DNA of 64,000 nt from Epiperipatus broadwayi. Its lineage: Eukaryota > Onychophora > Udeonychophora > Euonychophora > Peripatidae. Positions within the stretch are counted from its first letter, which is position 1. The number at the start of each line of letters is the position of its first letter. The stretch covers positions 2,893,147-2,957,146 of the forward strand of contig JAQFVV010006313.1 of NCBI GenBank assembly GCA_028023455.1, read 5' to 3'. The notes beneath the pieces are model-generated. The model had not been told where the DNA came from, made no database searches, and saw only the letters and a program-made list of their open reading frames with translations. This document shows, in pieces, positions 38,370-50,455 of this stretch. Position numbers and translations under genes: made by a program.

Positions 38370-41300
38370 TGTAGATATGTACATAGGTTATTAATTGCAT
38401 TTTAAATATTTTTTTAAATTTATTTTAAAACTGTACTTATAAGTAAAAAAAGTATATTATTTGTCTCTTTCTTTTTAACTAATCTTATATTGCTCTCCTT
38501 TTTTTTTTGCCTAAACGTAGCAATTGGTTATTACTGTAGAAAAAATATCCACTTCAATGTTTTACTTCTGTTAGATATATTATTTTAAAAATATATAAAT
38601 ATCAATAAATGTTTCCATTTTTAATAAAAAGATGTTTATGTACAAATACTACTAGAATTTTTAATAAAATCCAAAGAAAAAAATGTTTTCAATCTATTTA
38701 AATGTGAGTTTGAATTACTAGTTAATCATAACTTCTGAAATATAGCCTATATTATTCATATTATGATGTGTAAGCTACTTTACAGCTAAATTTTGCTCTA
38801 GTAATTTTAATCACACATAAATGACTTTTATTACTAATCATGTAAAAAATGTTTATATACATAAATACTTCATAGAACATTATATTATAAGACAAATTGC
38901 AAGCAGATAGATTTTATAAAAAACTATTTAAAAATAATCTTAAAACTTGCAATTAAAAACTCTTTTATATATTAATCCCTCCATTGTTATTTTCATTTAG
39001 ATCCTATTGCTAGTTTACTTGGCCAAAATGCTATTTACAGTTTTTGGAAATAGCATGCACCATCTCTTGGTCAATTTTGGTTGCAATATCCTCATTTAAG
39101 GCATATTTTATAAGAAATTCCAAATGTAAAATTGTAGTTTTAAAAATGTCCACATACAGCATTATATTATGAAAAAAAAATCAATTTTCTTTTCTGGCTA
39201 TTGGTGTTTAGACCAGCCTCTTTTCTCTGATTGGATGCATGCCAAATCAGGAGTTTGTGCTGTAGGCATTTCTAAATGACAAAGTCAGAAACTAAACCAA
39301 GATGTTATACACATTTGTAATTGATTTTGAAGTAAATAAATATATTTATTGTAATTTTTTACATTAATAAATAAGATTTTACATTACTTTATTGAAATAT
39401 AAAGTTTGATTCAAAAAATTTTAAATTTTATAAGAAAAATACGCTTGTGAAAGTAAGCACTTTTCAAGACTAGTTGTTGACACTTAACAACTGTAATTTG
39501 AATAATAGGCATTTCTAAAGAAATCAAAATTAAATCTTTATACATTCATATTTTGAAGTAAATAATTATATTTATCATATATTTTAGATTCATAAATAAT
39601 ATTTTACATTACTTTATCAAAATATAACGTTTGATTCAGAAAACTTTTAATATTACAAGAAAAATGTTTAGAGAAATGATAGGTAATTAAAACAATTATC
39701 ACTACTGACCATAATTAGACATTTCTAAATGACAAATTCAGAACTGAAAATGAAATGTTGTATGCACTCATATTTTTTGAAGTAAATATTTTTATCTAAT
39801 GTAATTATTTACATTCATAAATAATATTTTACATTACTTTATCAAAATATAAAGTTTGATTTGAAAAATTTTAAATATTACATGAAAAATAAGCTTGGGA
39901 AAATAATATTTATTCAGAAAAGTAAATTATGTTGACAGCTACAAACTGAATAATGACACCATAGATTGTTGGAAATATAATTCTTTTGTTTTACCACTAG
40001 TTATTTTTTAAATGTTTTTTTCTTATATTTTATTCAGTTATTAACATTATTTTTAATTTTTTGTTACATTTAGCCAATGTGAATCTAAAATTATTGAATT
40101 TTTAGAAGCTGGATTAAAAAAAATTCTGTGTATTTTAGATTAATATTTTAACAATAGAAACCAACTGTAAATGAAACTGATGAATAATATTGTTCTCATA
40201 TTTAAGTAGTGGACCAATACAAAAATTAGACAAAGATTAAATAAGTTAAAGGAATCAGTTAATGGGTTTTACCCTTTTGACTGATGAATTTTCTTATTCA
40301 CCATATTGAGTAAACATTTTAGTAATTTTATGTGTCACGTTTGTTTCTAGTACAATTCCAATTATAAAATATTTATGTACAATAATCAGAATTAACTTAA
40401 AATAACTTTTAAAAATTGAATAATTTTACATTCAAATTGTTTAATTATAACAAAAAATTTAAAATAACATTAATAACTAAAGAAAAATATAAGAAAATCA
40501 TAAGAAAAATAGACTGCAGTAAAACAGAAGAATTATATTTCAACAAATTATAAACACCAATGGCCATTGATTTCTTGTGTCTCACAAAATGCTGATAATT
40601 TACTTTTTTATCTTTTTGCATCTAAAATTAAATATTTTAAATAAAAATCTAAATATAGACACATTATTAGTCAATATGATGTGAACAATAACCATAAATA
40701 TGTAAATAATTATGAAAAGTAGTTATGTTTTGCTAGTTGTGACTGAATGTCATTGATATGCAAATAGCTGTCATTTATTCACATATCTTGATTATTTTTT
40801 ACCTAAAATTAAAAAATTTTTAAGTCAAAGCTTATAGTTAAGTACCATTTTACAAACAATTAATTATTAATGTAAAAAATATGAAAAATATTTTTATTTA
40901 TGTTCAAAATCTGTTACGAAAGTATAAAACATTTTGTTATGATTTTTGACTTTGAAAGTTACAAAAACCTGGCCAACAATGGCCAAAATTGACAGTCAAT
41001 GCTTTGAAGAACCATATAAGATAAAAGAGGATAAATAATTAGCTTTTTATATTATCACAGATGGTTAAAAAAAATTGATTTTTTTGCAAAAACACTTTAA
41101 ATGTGGAATTTTTGGTAGAAAAATTTTGTATATGGATTAAGCTATAAATTTTCTATAAAATCAGCTTAAAATAAAGAATATGCAACCAAAAATGGCCAAG
41201 AAAGGATGCAAAATGTAAAAGTAACATTTCTATTTTGTAATAATTAGGCAATTGGGTAAAGTGTATAGAATTTATTTTTATCTATTCAGAAACCATTATT

Positions 41301-43242
41301 TTTTTTTTCCATTTTAGCTAACAAGTTGAAAGTTTTAACAATTTAAGTTTTGCACAAAACTTTTTCATATAACTGTTGTACTTTTTTTAACATAATCATT
41401 TTCAGAGAAAAAATGATTTCTGAATCCAAGTAAATTCTTCTTAAGATATAAAATCAATAACAAGAAACAATTTTGCAAATCTGATTTATCACTATTATTT
41501 GGTTGTTATTAATTACTCATGCTTAAGTTATAGCTCTATAATTTAAGATTTACTTAGAAAATAGTGTTTATTTACATTCTAAGAAAATACAAAAGCTTAT
41601 TCCATTTGTACATTAAAATAGAAATAATATTTTGATCTAAATTTTCTTCATGCCACTTTACCTCAACTTTAAAATGGAGCAATCAGTGGACACAAGATAG
41701 TAGAAAACTACAATATGTATAATATCAGACTGGTTTATTTTATGAGAATCATACTAGGAACTATTGGAATCACATTTTTAGCATTAGCCTATTATTATTT
41801 AAGCAAACTACTAAGGTTTTTAAGCATAAGGCAAACTTGTTATATAGCACAAATCTACATTGTGTCAGATTGTAAATATTTATTTGATTGACATCTGTTT
41901 CATGACCATGGTAGATTCCTTATACATGCCATTTTAGTTGGATTTCAGGAGAAGTACTCTTCACCTAGAGATGTAATTTTAAATAGTGAGTATAAGTCAA
42001 AAGAAATAATATTAGAAGGTATACATCCCACTGATGTTTTTGGTGTTTATCTATATTAGCAAGGACATGTAAATTATATTTGGCATAAAATGAAGGTCTG
42101 AAAAATAAGTAGAAACTGTCCTATTCTATGTCTATGTAATAGTAATTCGTTAAAATTTGGTCATTGAAGTACATAGAAACTGATATTGTTTTTAAATTTA
42201 TGTAATTATGCAAAAGAGTTAAATTCAAAATGTTTTAGTTTTTAAAAAAATTTTTCAGACTAATTGCTTAAGTAAAAATGGCGACTAGATTAATAAAAGC
42301 ATTAATTATAATTTTTTACTGATAAAAAAAAAATAGAAAGTATGTGAGAGTATATGTATATAGTGGTACTACATTATACCTCAAGCTTAGAGAATATATC
42401 TTTTAAAATAGGATAAAGAAAATTGCCCTTAAAAACATATGCGTGGCAGAATTTTTTTTTTATTTGAAACAAATATTTTCATATTTTATTAATTTTAAAT
42501 AATAAATTAAAAAGCAAGATTAAAATTCCAGAATTAAACTCCAATATTGGATTATCTGTCAACATGGCTTAAAATGACTATATTTTTATTAAAAATATAT
42601 CTATTTTGACAGTTAGCAATTTGTCAAAAAAAAAAAAATTATAACGGATGCTTATTTTATCAAATCTCTGGAAAATATTGACAATCAATAAAATAAAAAC
42701 GAACACAATTTACACATCAATATTTTCATTTTCCTAACTTTATTGAAAGTTAGGACTATTGTTAAATAGAAGTGCATCATTGAAATTATGATATATTTGT
42801 GACAGTTTTCAATTTTTTTTCTTACTTTATATACCAATCTATTGAAAGTTAGAAATTGAAAGCGAAAAATAATATTAAGTGGAAATGCATTCTTAAGATT
42901 AAGAAGTAATAGTTAACAGTTGTTTTTTTCTAACTTATTTTATGTACCAGTAACTGAATGGCAAACAAATTAAACATTTTTTTTTTCATGTAGTTTTTTC
43001 TAAATATATCTATAAAATTATAAACTAAACGTATATAGAAACAAATCATTGCATTTTCTTTTTTTTTTTTTAATTTTGTTGTTCAGATTTTTTCCCATCA
43101 TTTTTTGGTACTTCATTCTATAATTCCCTGTATATAGTATTTCCTCAGATTTAAAGACTGTTTTTAATAGTTTATTACAATTAAATTTATTATTTTTATT
43201 ATAATTACATTTTTGTTTTAATTAACGGACATTATATATATA
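38370..43242. other. AT-rich DNA with one tandem repeat, no gene recognised
   Basis: Apart from the repeat at 39267-39930 and its weak inverted flanks (near 39061-39180 and 41040-41220), the region holds only AT-rich sequence without coding or RNA signals that I recognise. Confidence 0.55.
39267..39930. repeat. Three-copy tandem repeat, unit about 205-240 bp
   Basis: The unit starts with (A)GRCATTTCTAAA at 39267, 39508 and 39716. Shared landmarks in order are TTTGAAGTAAATA, ATTTACATTCATAAATAATA, TTTTACATTACTTTAT and AAAATATAAAGTTTGATT, then AAGAAAAAT. The copies differ by many substitutions and indels, so the array is old. No coding potential. Confidence 0.8.
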
Positions 43243-43448
43243 TATATAAAATACATATTTTGCGGGTTCATCCGTGTTAAAAACTTTTAATATCAATTTA
43301 CTGACGTTTCGACTTGATCACACAAGCCATCCACAGAGTTATAACTCTGTAACTCTGTGGATGGCTTGTGTGATCAAGTCGAAACGTCAGTAAATTGATA
43401 TTAAAAGTTTTTAACACGGATGAACCCGCAAAATATGTATTTTATATA
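43243..43448. mobile_element. Perfect palindrome of two PLE tails
   Basis: Arms 43243-43340 and 43351-43448 are exact inverted copies over about 98 bp with a 10-bp loop (ATAACTCTGT). Each arm, read outward from the centre, is a PLE 3' tail: a hammerhead-like core (CTGTGGA, then stem II, then GAAACGTC), a spacer, ACACGGATGAACCCGCAAAA and a TA-rich end. The ACACGGAT...CCCGCAAA motif also occurs in the tail of the other PLE family at 12354-14771, which supports the assignment. The (TA)n block at 43232-43247 lies against the left end. Confidence 0.85.
43355..43392 (+). ncRNA. Degenerate hammerhead-like motif (right palindrome arm)
   Basis: CUGUGGA (43355-43361) takes the place of CUGANGA, so the invariant A6 is U. 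Stem II GGCUUG/CAAGUC (43363-43368 with 43375-43380) is well formed, and GAAACGUC (43381-43388) is intact. The stem I 3' arm AGUAA pairs only partly because the palindrome centre has replaced the original 5' arm. The left arm carries the identical motif on the minus strand (GAAACGUC at 43310-43303). Probably inactive as it stands. Confidence 0.6.
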
Positions 43449-43649
43449 TTTAACCCGTGCAAATCTTCGTTTTAACATATATATATATAAAATCAAATAA
43501 TATAAGTATAATAACAATATTCACTAGAATAAAAACTACAAAATTTTTAAAAAATGCCTGTATAAAATTAAAGATTAAAATTCTTTGCTATAGCTAGCTT
43601 CGGTATATTCCACCATCTTAAGTAGCAATCCGTTAATATTTAAATATGA

Positions 43650-43878
43650 TCAAACTCTCACACCAGTAACGTTCTCACGTGAATTACCTACTTTCCATAA
43701 ATTGTGAATATTAACACAATGACACTGTTTATTCAACACATTATCTGTACTATTTATAAAATAGGACTCCTTAATTCTTCTTTTCCTCAAATCATTTTCC
43801 ATATGCAAAATAAAAACTCTATCAAAGCAGAATTCTCCATTACAACTCACAGCATGTTCTGCAAAAACAGATTTATAT
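43650..43878 (-). pseudogene. Penelope-like GIY-YIG endonuclease, C-terminal fragment
   Basis: The minus strand reads VFAEHAVSCNGEFCFD, then ILHMENDLRKRRIKESYFI, then NIHNLWK and a stop. This is the typical end of a PLE GIY-YIG domain: an H after the helix, the Arg-rich RKRRIKES helix carrying the catalytic Glu, and the closing NxxW. The GIY and YIG strands are missing, so only the last 70 or so residues remain. The sequence differs from the PLE at 12471-13908 and is a second PLE lineage. About 200 bp of AT-rich 3' UTR separate it from the palindrome at 43243-43448. Confidence 0.85.
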
Positions 43879-45183
43879 CTATATATATATATATATATCT
43901 ATATATATAGATTTATATTTATATATATATATATATATATATAGTAAGCTTAACCTTTATTATAGCGATAATATGATCGATTTCTTCATGTGCTTAAGCA
44001 AATAAGAACATTAGTAAAATTACTTTCATTTGAAAAAAAAAAATTGTTGTGGTTCCTCCTTATAAATACTTATAAAATATAAATTAAAAAAATCCATTGT
44101 ATTTCCAAAAAGGATTATAGCTGATTTTTAAGATGCAATCGTTTAAAATTATTTGTAAATGGGAAAATATAAAAACTTTTATTGGCAAATATACTTTTAC
44201 TAATTTTATATGATGGAAAATTTCCAGGTTCATATTGTTAAATTAATCTAATCCATTTCTGTTTTCCGTTTGAGAACATAATGTAATGTTAATTACGTCT
44301 TAAACGTAAAAAAATGCATCATATCATTTTCCTGTCCTTTATTACAAACAATATTATCTAATTAAACAAAATGGAAGGATGTCAAATGTGTACTTATGTA
44401 GCTATGATGTTTACAAATAAACTTTGAAGCTACGTTAATATTAACTTTTTATGAAGAATGTTATAAAAGTTATAAAACATTTGTCATCAACGGCTAAAAT
44501 CTATTGAAAGATCTATCTGAAAATAACTGGATTAGGGTTCAAACAAATAGTGGGGGGAGGAAGCACAGTTATTATGATAGAATTATAAATATTTAAATGA
44601 ATTTTCTATATATATATATTCCAATTTATTACTGAATTATCATTTCCAACACATAAGTCTACATTTTTGCAAACATCAAAAATAAATTTATCATAATTCT
44701 AATAATGACTTCCATAAATAAATCTCAATAAGAACGAATAAAAATGAAAAAATAATGCCTCTATGTACAAAGGTTTTCTCTTGATTAAAACTATGCTTAA
44801 AGCCAACAAAACTATGTATTGTCTCTTCATAAGTATTCATGCGAAGTTAAGCACTTATATTTTCAAAAAAAATATGTTCAAAAATAATTTAATACACAAA
44901 GTTATATATATTATAACAAAGTCGAAAATATACTGTGAATTGAATGGTCAAATGTAACTCTCAATCCCATCCATCTAATATTCCAACTTTGGAGGCTATG
45001 GGTGATGTCATGATGGTTCTATTCATTAATTAGCACCAGTTATAATTGAAATTATAGATTTACAATCATAATATAACAAATACAACTCCTTCGATATTGG
45101 TTATTATCCTGTAATCTCACTGGCTGAAAATTTATCTATAGTTCAAAATTGCTTACATTCAATTTATGATGTATACTACAGTG
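43879..45183. other. AT-rich DNA with short (TA)n tracts
   Basis: Short TA-rich tracts at 43877-43942 and then no recognisable gene or element. Confidence 0.55.
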
Positions 45184-45892
45184 TAACCATTATCAATTCA
45201 CTGCAGGATGAAGGTCTCTCCAAGTTCAATCCATATTCTCTGATCTTTAGCATCTCTCCTCCAAATCACCCTTGCACATTTTTTTATTTCATTCATCCAT
45301 CTCACATGTGGTCTATTTCTGTGTTTTGTACAATCTCTTGGAATCTAGCTTAAGATTTTAATTGTGCATCTATTTTTATCTCTTCTAGCAATATGTCCAG
45401 CCCGACTCTACTTCAGTCTTTTAATTTGTTCAATGAGATCAGTAACACTTGCTTCTTCTCTTACCCATATATTGCATTTCCGATCTTTTCTTGTTACTCG
45501 CAACATGCATCTCTCCATACTTCTTTGAATGGTCTGAAGTTTCTATATTGCTCTTCTGTTAAGTGTCCAAGTCTCAGATCCATAAGTATGAACTGGTAAA
45601 ATAGATTTATTAAAAACCTTCCATTTCAAATACACAGATATATTTACTTTTAGTATCAAGTTATTTATACCAAAAGCACTTCAACCAAGTTTAATTATAT
45701 GATTAATTTCAACCATTATGTTTACATCTGTATTAATAATCTGACCAGGTTAATAATCTGACCAAGATATTTGTAGCTGTTAACTTCTTCTAACCTATCA
45801 TAATCTTTATTTTCATATTTTGAGAATATAAATCCTTTTAACATTACTTTAAACTTTTTAACATTTATCTTTAGTCATGCTTTCATCTATTA
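45184..45892 (-). mobile_element. RTE-type LINE, 3' fragment ending in (TAC)n
   Basis: Minus-strand copy of the RTE subfamily. It covers the thumb and C-terminal region from the KKVKSNVK/GLMINVKKTK segment (45892) to the 3' end near 45184; the plus strand shows GATGAAGGTCTCTCCAAGTT at 45208 and TTAAGTGTCCAAGTCTCAGA at 45560. It has no tail repeat. A local duplication of TTAATAATCTGACC occurs at 45734-45765. Its 5' end passes directly into the (TAC)n array at the site where other copies read AACTCCTGCAAC. Confidence 0.92.
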
Positions 45893-46313
<421 letters not shown>

Positions 46314-46559
46314 TTAAAGTACTTTATTTGATATCATAAGAACATGTATGAAAATACAATTTTAAAACATGTTACAAAAACTGATCTACAATTTAGAATT
46401 GAAAATTATTAACAAAATTATTATTATGAATACATGAAATATTTTTACATTAATAATGTTGAAAAACTGAGGAAAAAAAATAATCAATAACAGTAACAAT
46501 ATTAAATACATATATGATGACAAAACTCACTTACATACAGCAAATATGCTATTCATATT

Positions 46560-49500
46560 TCACAGTGATGTTGATAATTTGATCAAACTCCAAGTGGCTG
46601 ATACTATATCTGTTGGAGCTAGTGCTTGATCTCTTGTTTTAATTTTTCCTAACTTATTGAGAAAAAGTGATTTAAGTTTACGAGATGTGGGATTGAATAT
46701 AAAGTGGCATCTCATAAACCAGAGTGTGTATAGTATAAAGATTGTTATTCTTATTGTTGGAAACAACCCTCTTTGAATATTTTCTATCAATACTGTCAAT
46801 GAGCATTTTGGATTATGGGTTATATCAGCAATTAGTTCTCAATATGTTTTGAGAGAAGTACACTGAGAAATAAAATGTTCTGTTGTTTCTTCTTCTTTAT
46901 TACATAGTTGACAAATGGCATCTATGTTTGGAGATCTCCATCTTCCAGCCAGAAAAGCATTGGTAGGTAAAGCTCTAAGGTTGATTTTTGTTAGAAAATC
47001 TAAGTACTTAGGCTCCAAGTACCAGAATTTAAATTTTTGGATTATAGCTTTATTTGTGATATTAATTAAGCTAATGGGATTTTCAAAGGGACTAAAATTA
47101 GTTGTTATGTAATGTGCTTCCCAATATTTAATTTTAGTTGAGAAAAGGTTTGTAGCAGGTACTTTATGTTTGAATATTGTTTTTATTAGATTGTTAATGA
47201 ATTTTTTTTTAATAGGAGGTGGAGTGTCTGTAGGTGATATTGGAAGAAACACTTGGAAATTTTCATATGTCATATAAAGTTTCATTAATGCATTGTGAGT
47301 TTTTTGGTAATAGAATGTTGAAATGTAGTGTAATGACAGGCCATTTTGTCTTGAATGTTTTTGCAGACTTTTGATGCGTATTACGACTGCCTTTTTATTC
47401 CATATGAGTTTGGTGCAAAAAGAGTTAATTTTTTTCTTAAATGAGTTATTAAATTTAATGATAGGTGCATAGTAATTTACTTTTGGGAAAATTAATATGT
47501 CAATGAGTGATATTTTACTATGCAATGAAAGATATGCTTTTGAAAGTGAGGTTGTCACCTTTTCAATTGCAGATATTAATTGTTCTTGTATTATCTTTCT
47601 CATTGCATTCATAGACAGATGAATTGGGAGACCAAGAAATTTGTGGGGAGGGGAACTGCAAACTGAATGAATTTGATTACCAGAAAGTATACTCCAAATA
47701 GATGTTTTTTCTTTGTTAAATTTTAAACTATAAGCTGCAGAGTAATTTTCTAAAATGGTATACATTAAAGGCAAATGTTTTTTTGGATGGCAAAAAAATG
47801 ACTATATCATCCATGTATGAAATATGATTGATGGATTGGTTTATGAGGGGTACATATATTCCTGGAAATTTAGATTCTATTTCTAGTAGGAGGGGGTTAA
47901 TATATGTGATAAAAACCAGTGAACTAAGGGGAGAGCCTTGTGGTATTGAGTTGTGTGGAGTGAAGTCAGGGGACATTTTGCCATTAAGAGTAATGTGTAT
48001 TTTTCTATTGATGAGCAGGTTTGCTAGAAGATACATTATAGGTATTGGAATTTTATGTTGACTAAGCACCTGTAGCAGCTTGTCCACAGGCACTGAATCG
48101 AATGCAGCCTGTATGTCTAATTGAATTGCAATAGGTGCTGATTTTCTAGCTTGTCTTGCATCCTCTATTAATATTTTACATAACATAAGTGCTTCAGAAG
48201 TAGAACATCCTTTTTTAGCAAACTGAACCTTAGACAACCCAAAAAGTATTAGGGGTTGAATTTTGTCTTTTAAAAGAGACTCTATTAGTTTGATGATCAG
48301 AGGAGACATTGAAATAGGGCGTAGATTATCTAGAGGAGAAGGAAGTGTATTTTTTTTTTTAGAAAAAGGACCAGTGATACTGGATAAAGTTGGTCAATGT
48401 TATATATTTGTTTTGATAGATAATTTATCATATTGTGTACTATTGGAATAGTAAAGTGGCTAAGATGTGATAATAAAAATTTTGGAATTGCATGTGTACC
48501 TGGGTGTGTATTGTTGGGAAAAGCGTTCAACTTGAGAGCAATTTCATACTTTGTAATGTTATGTTCTTCTGTGGTAAAACCAAAGTGAAATGAAGAAAAT
48601 TTTGGAAAAGGAAATTTTTGGAGTCTAGATTTAAAGTGGTAATATATTTGCGGAGTCATGTCTTCCCCAGCAATCATTTTTGAATCAAAAATAATAGATG
48701 AAGGAGTTAATTTTTTGGGAGTATAACCTAAAGCCCACTGAATATATCCTTTAGACCAGTTATGAGGATTAGCTAGAAAAAAATTGCTTTTTTTATGGAG
48801 AGAAAATCAGCCAGTATGAGTTGGGTTTGCTTGTATTCTTGTTTTAAAAACATTATTGATGTAACTGAAGAAGGGCCACATGAAGTATTTTTTAGTTTTA
48901 AGTGTATTGTATCTAATTTATTAACAATATTAGTGGGAGAACTATTTTTGGAGGTATAATGTCGAATAGTAGAAGAGATTATGTTAATAAATGATAGCCA
49001 GGCCTCTACTGGGTTTAAAGATAGTATGTCTACCTTCTTAAAATAAATATAAATCTCAGAGAGAACAGCTTCAGGTGTAATGGATTTTAAAAGAAGATGA
49101 GTAGTTTTATTTAGAGAAAGAATTGGTTGATGTTGCATGTGTATTGCAAGTTCCACATTAAGTGCTAAATAATCAGAAAAAGTTACAGGACATAGAGAGG
49201 AATTTATTATGAAATGTAGATCTGGTGAATAGAATACAAGGTCTATTAGAGAGGAGTGTTTTTTAGTGTAGAATGAAATGGAGTTAGTTGGAAAAAAACC
49301 TTCAGCACTCATGAGATTTTTATTAATCAAATGAAGGTATTTTAATGTAAAATTCTTATAAGACATGTTAAAATCACCCATGATTATAGTTGGGTAAGAA
49401 TTTGTAGCTAATATTAAATTTATTTTATTTATTAATTGGTGAATTAACACTGACTGATTATATAAATAGAATGTTATTAAATTCACTGTAAAAGAAGAAT

Positions 49501-49798
49501 GATAAAGAATAATTATACTCATATGCTGATCTAAGTACAAAATTTTAAAAGTTTGAAAAGGAGAACAATGATGGATGAGAATCCCTACCCCAGCAGCAGC
49601 AATATCAGATGTTGAAAATTTACTGTATCCAAATTTACTAAGGTAGAGTTCAGGATTAAATGCTGAATGTACTGAGCATTTTGTCTCTGTAAATAAAAGG
49701 ATATGGGGTGAGAATTGCCTTATCCAATTGCTAATTGCATATATTTGCTGGGTAGAGTTAATACCCCTTACATTGACTGCTGTAATAGAAAGACCCAT
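46560..49798 (-). pseudogene. LINE ORF2: AP endonuclease, reverse transcriptase and CCHC motif
   Basis: One ancestral protein in five frames. The endonuclease piece (48773-49798) has NVRG (9-12), TETK (37-40), MGDFNMS (140-146), SLIDLVFYS (183-191) and SDY (208-210), where the family norm is SDH; loss of that His should impair nicking. A frameshift near 48780 leads to WSKGYIQWALGY and the piece 48330-48677. A shift in the T-run at about 48355 leads to 47728-48309, which holds RPISMSPLIIKLIES, motif A LDIQAAFDSVP (64-74), motif B IPQGSPLSSLVF (122-133) and motif C SYMDDIVIF (164-172, catalytic YMDD intact). A shift near 47770 leads to 46839-47774, with the thumb FLGLPIHLS and a CCHC cluster C288-x2-C-x8-H-x4-C305. 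A TGA at 46837-46839 separates the last 79 residues. The RT core is well preserved, so the insertion is fairly recent. Confidence 0.92.
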
Positions 49799-50455
49799 AT
49801 TATCAATTATATAAAATGGTGGGAGAACGATATTTTATAGTTTATTGTATAATGAATGGGACAACTAATATTAGTAAAAGTATAATAGGAATGTGTTAAA
49901 TAGAAAAGAAAAATTATAATAATACACCACTGTGAAAACAATGAACTTACCCTTGCAAGTGAAGTTCTATTGAGTTTGTTGTGCATATTTTTGTTCATAA
50001 ACATGATAATTATTTTCACATTTGGAATTAAATCCAAAAAATTGTCCTGGTTTGAAAGTCTATATGTGTTATTTATGCAACACATCTTGATAGTCTATTT
50101 TTAATGGTGCTTCAAAGTCTGTCTCTGTATTTTGAGACATGGTATTTGTTATGATATCCTTAGATTTAGTAGATCTTCTGTGTACATCCACTCCTTCCAT
50201 CAGAAGAAGCTGCTCCTGTGTCAATTGATTTGTACTTTGTTTTTGTCTGGTCCAATGAAGTGTTGATTCATTAGCCGGATAATCTGTTTCACCTGTTTTA
50301 TTTGTGAGTTTTGTTTATTTTAATGCTGGTGTGGTAGACTTTGTATCATTTTTCTTTGATTTTCTTTCACTATGTTTGTCAGGTTCATTAGTTTGTATAG
50401 GCTCTTGATGCAAGCGGATTTTTTCCTCTTGTGCATTCGTTTCTTAGTCTTTACT

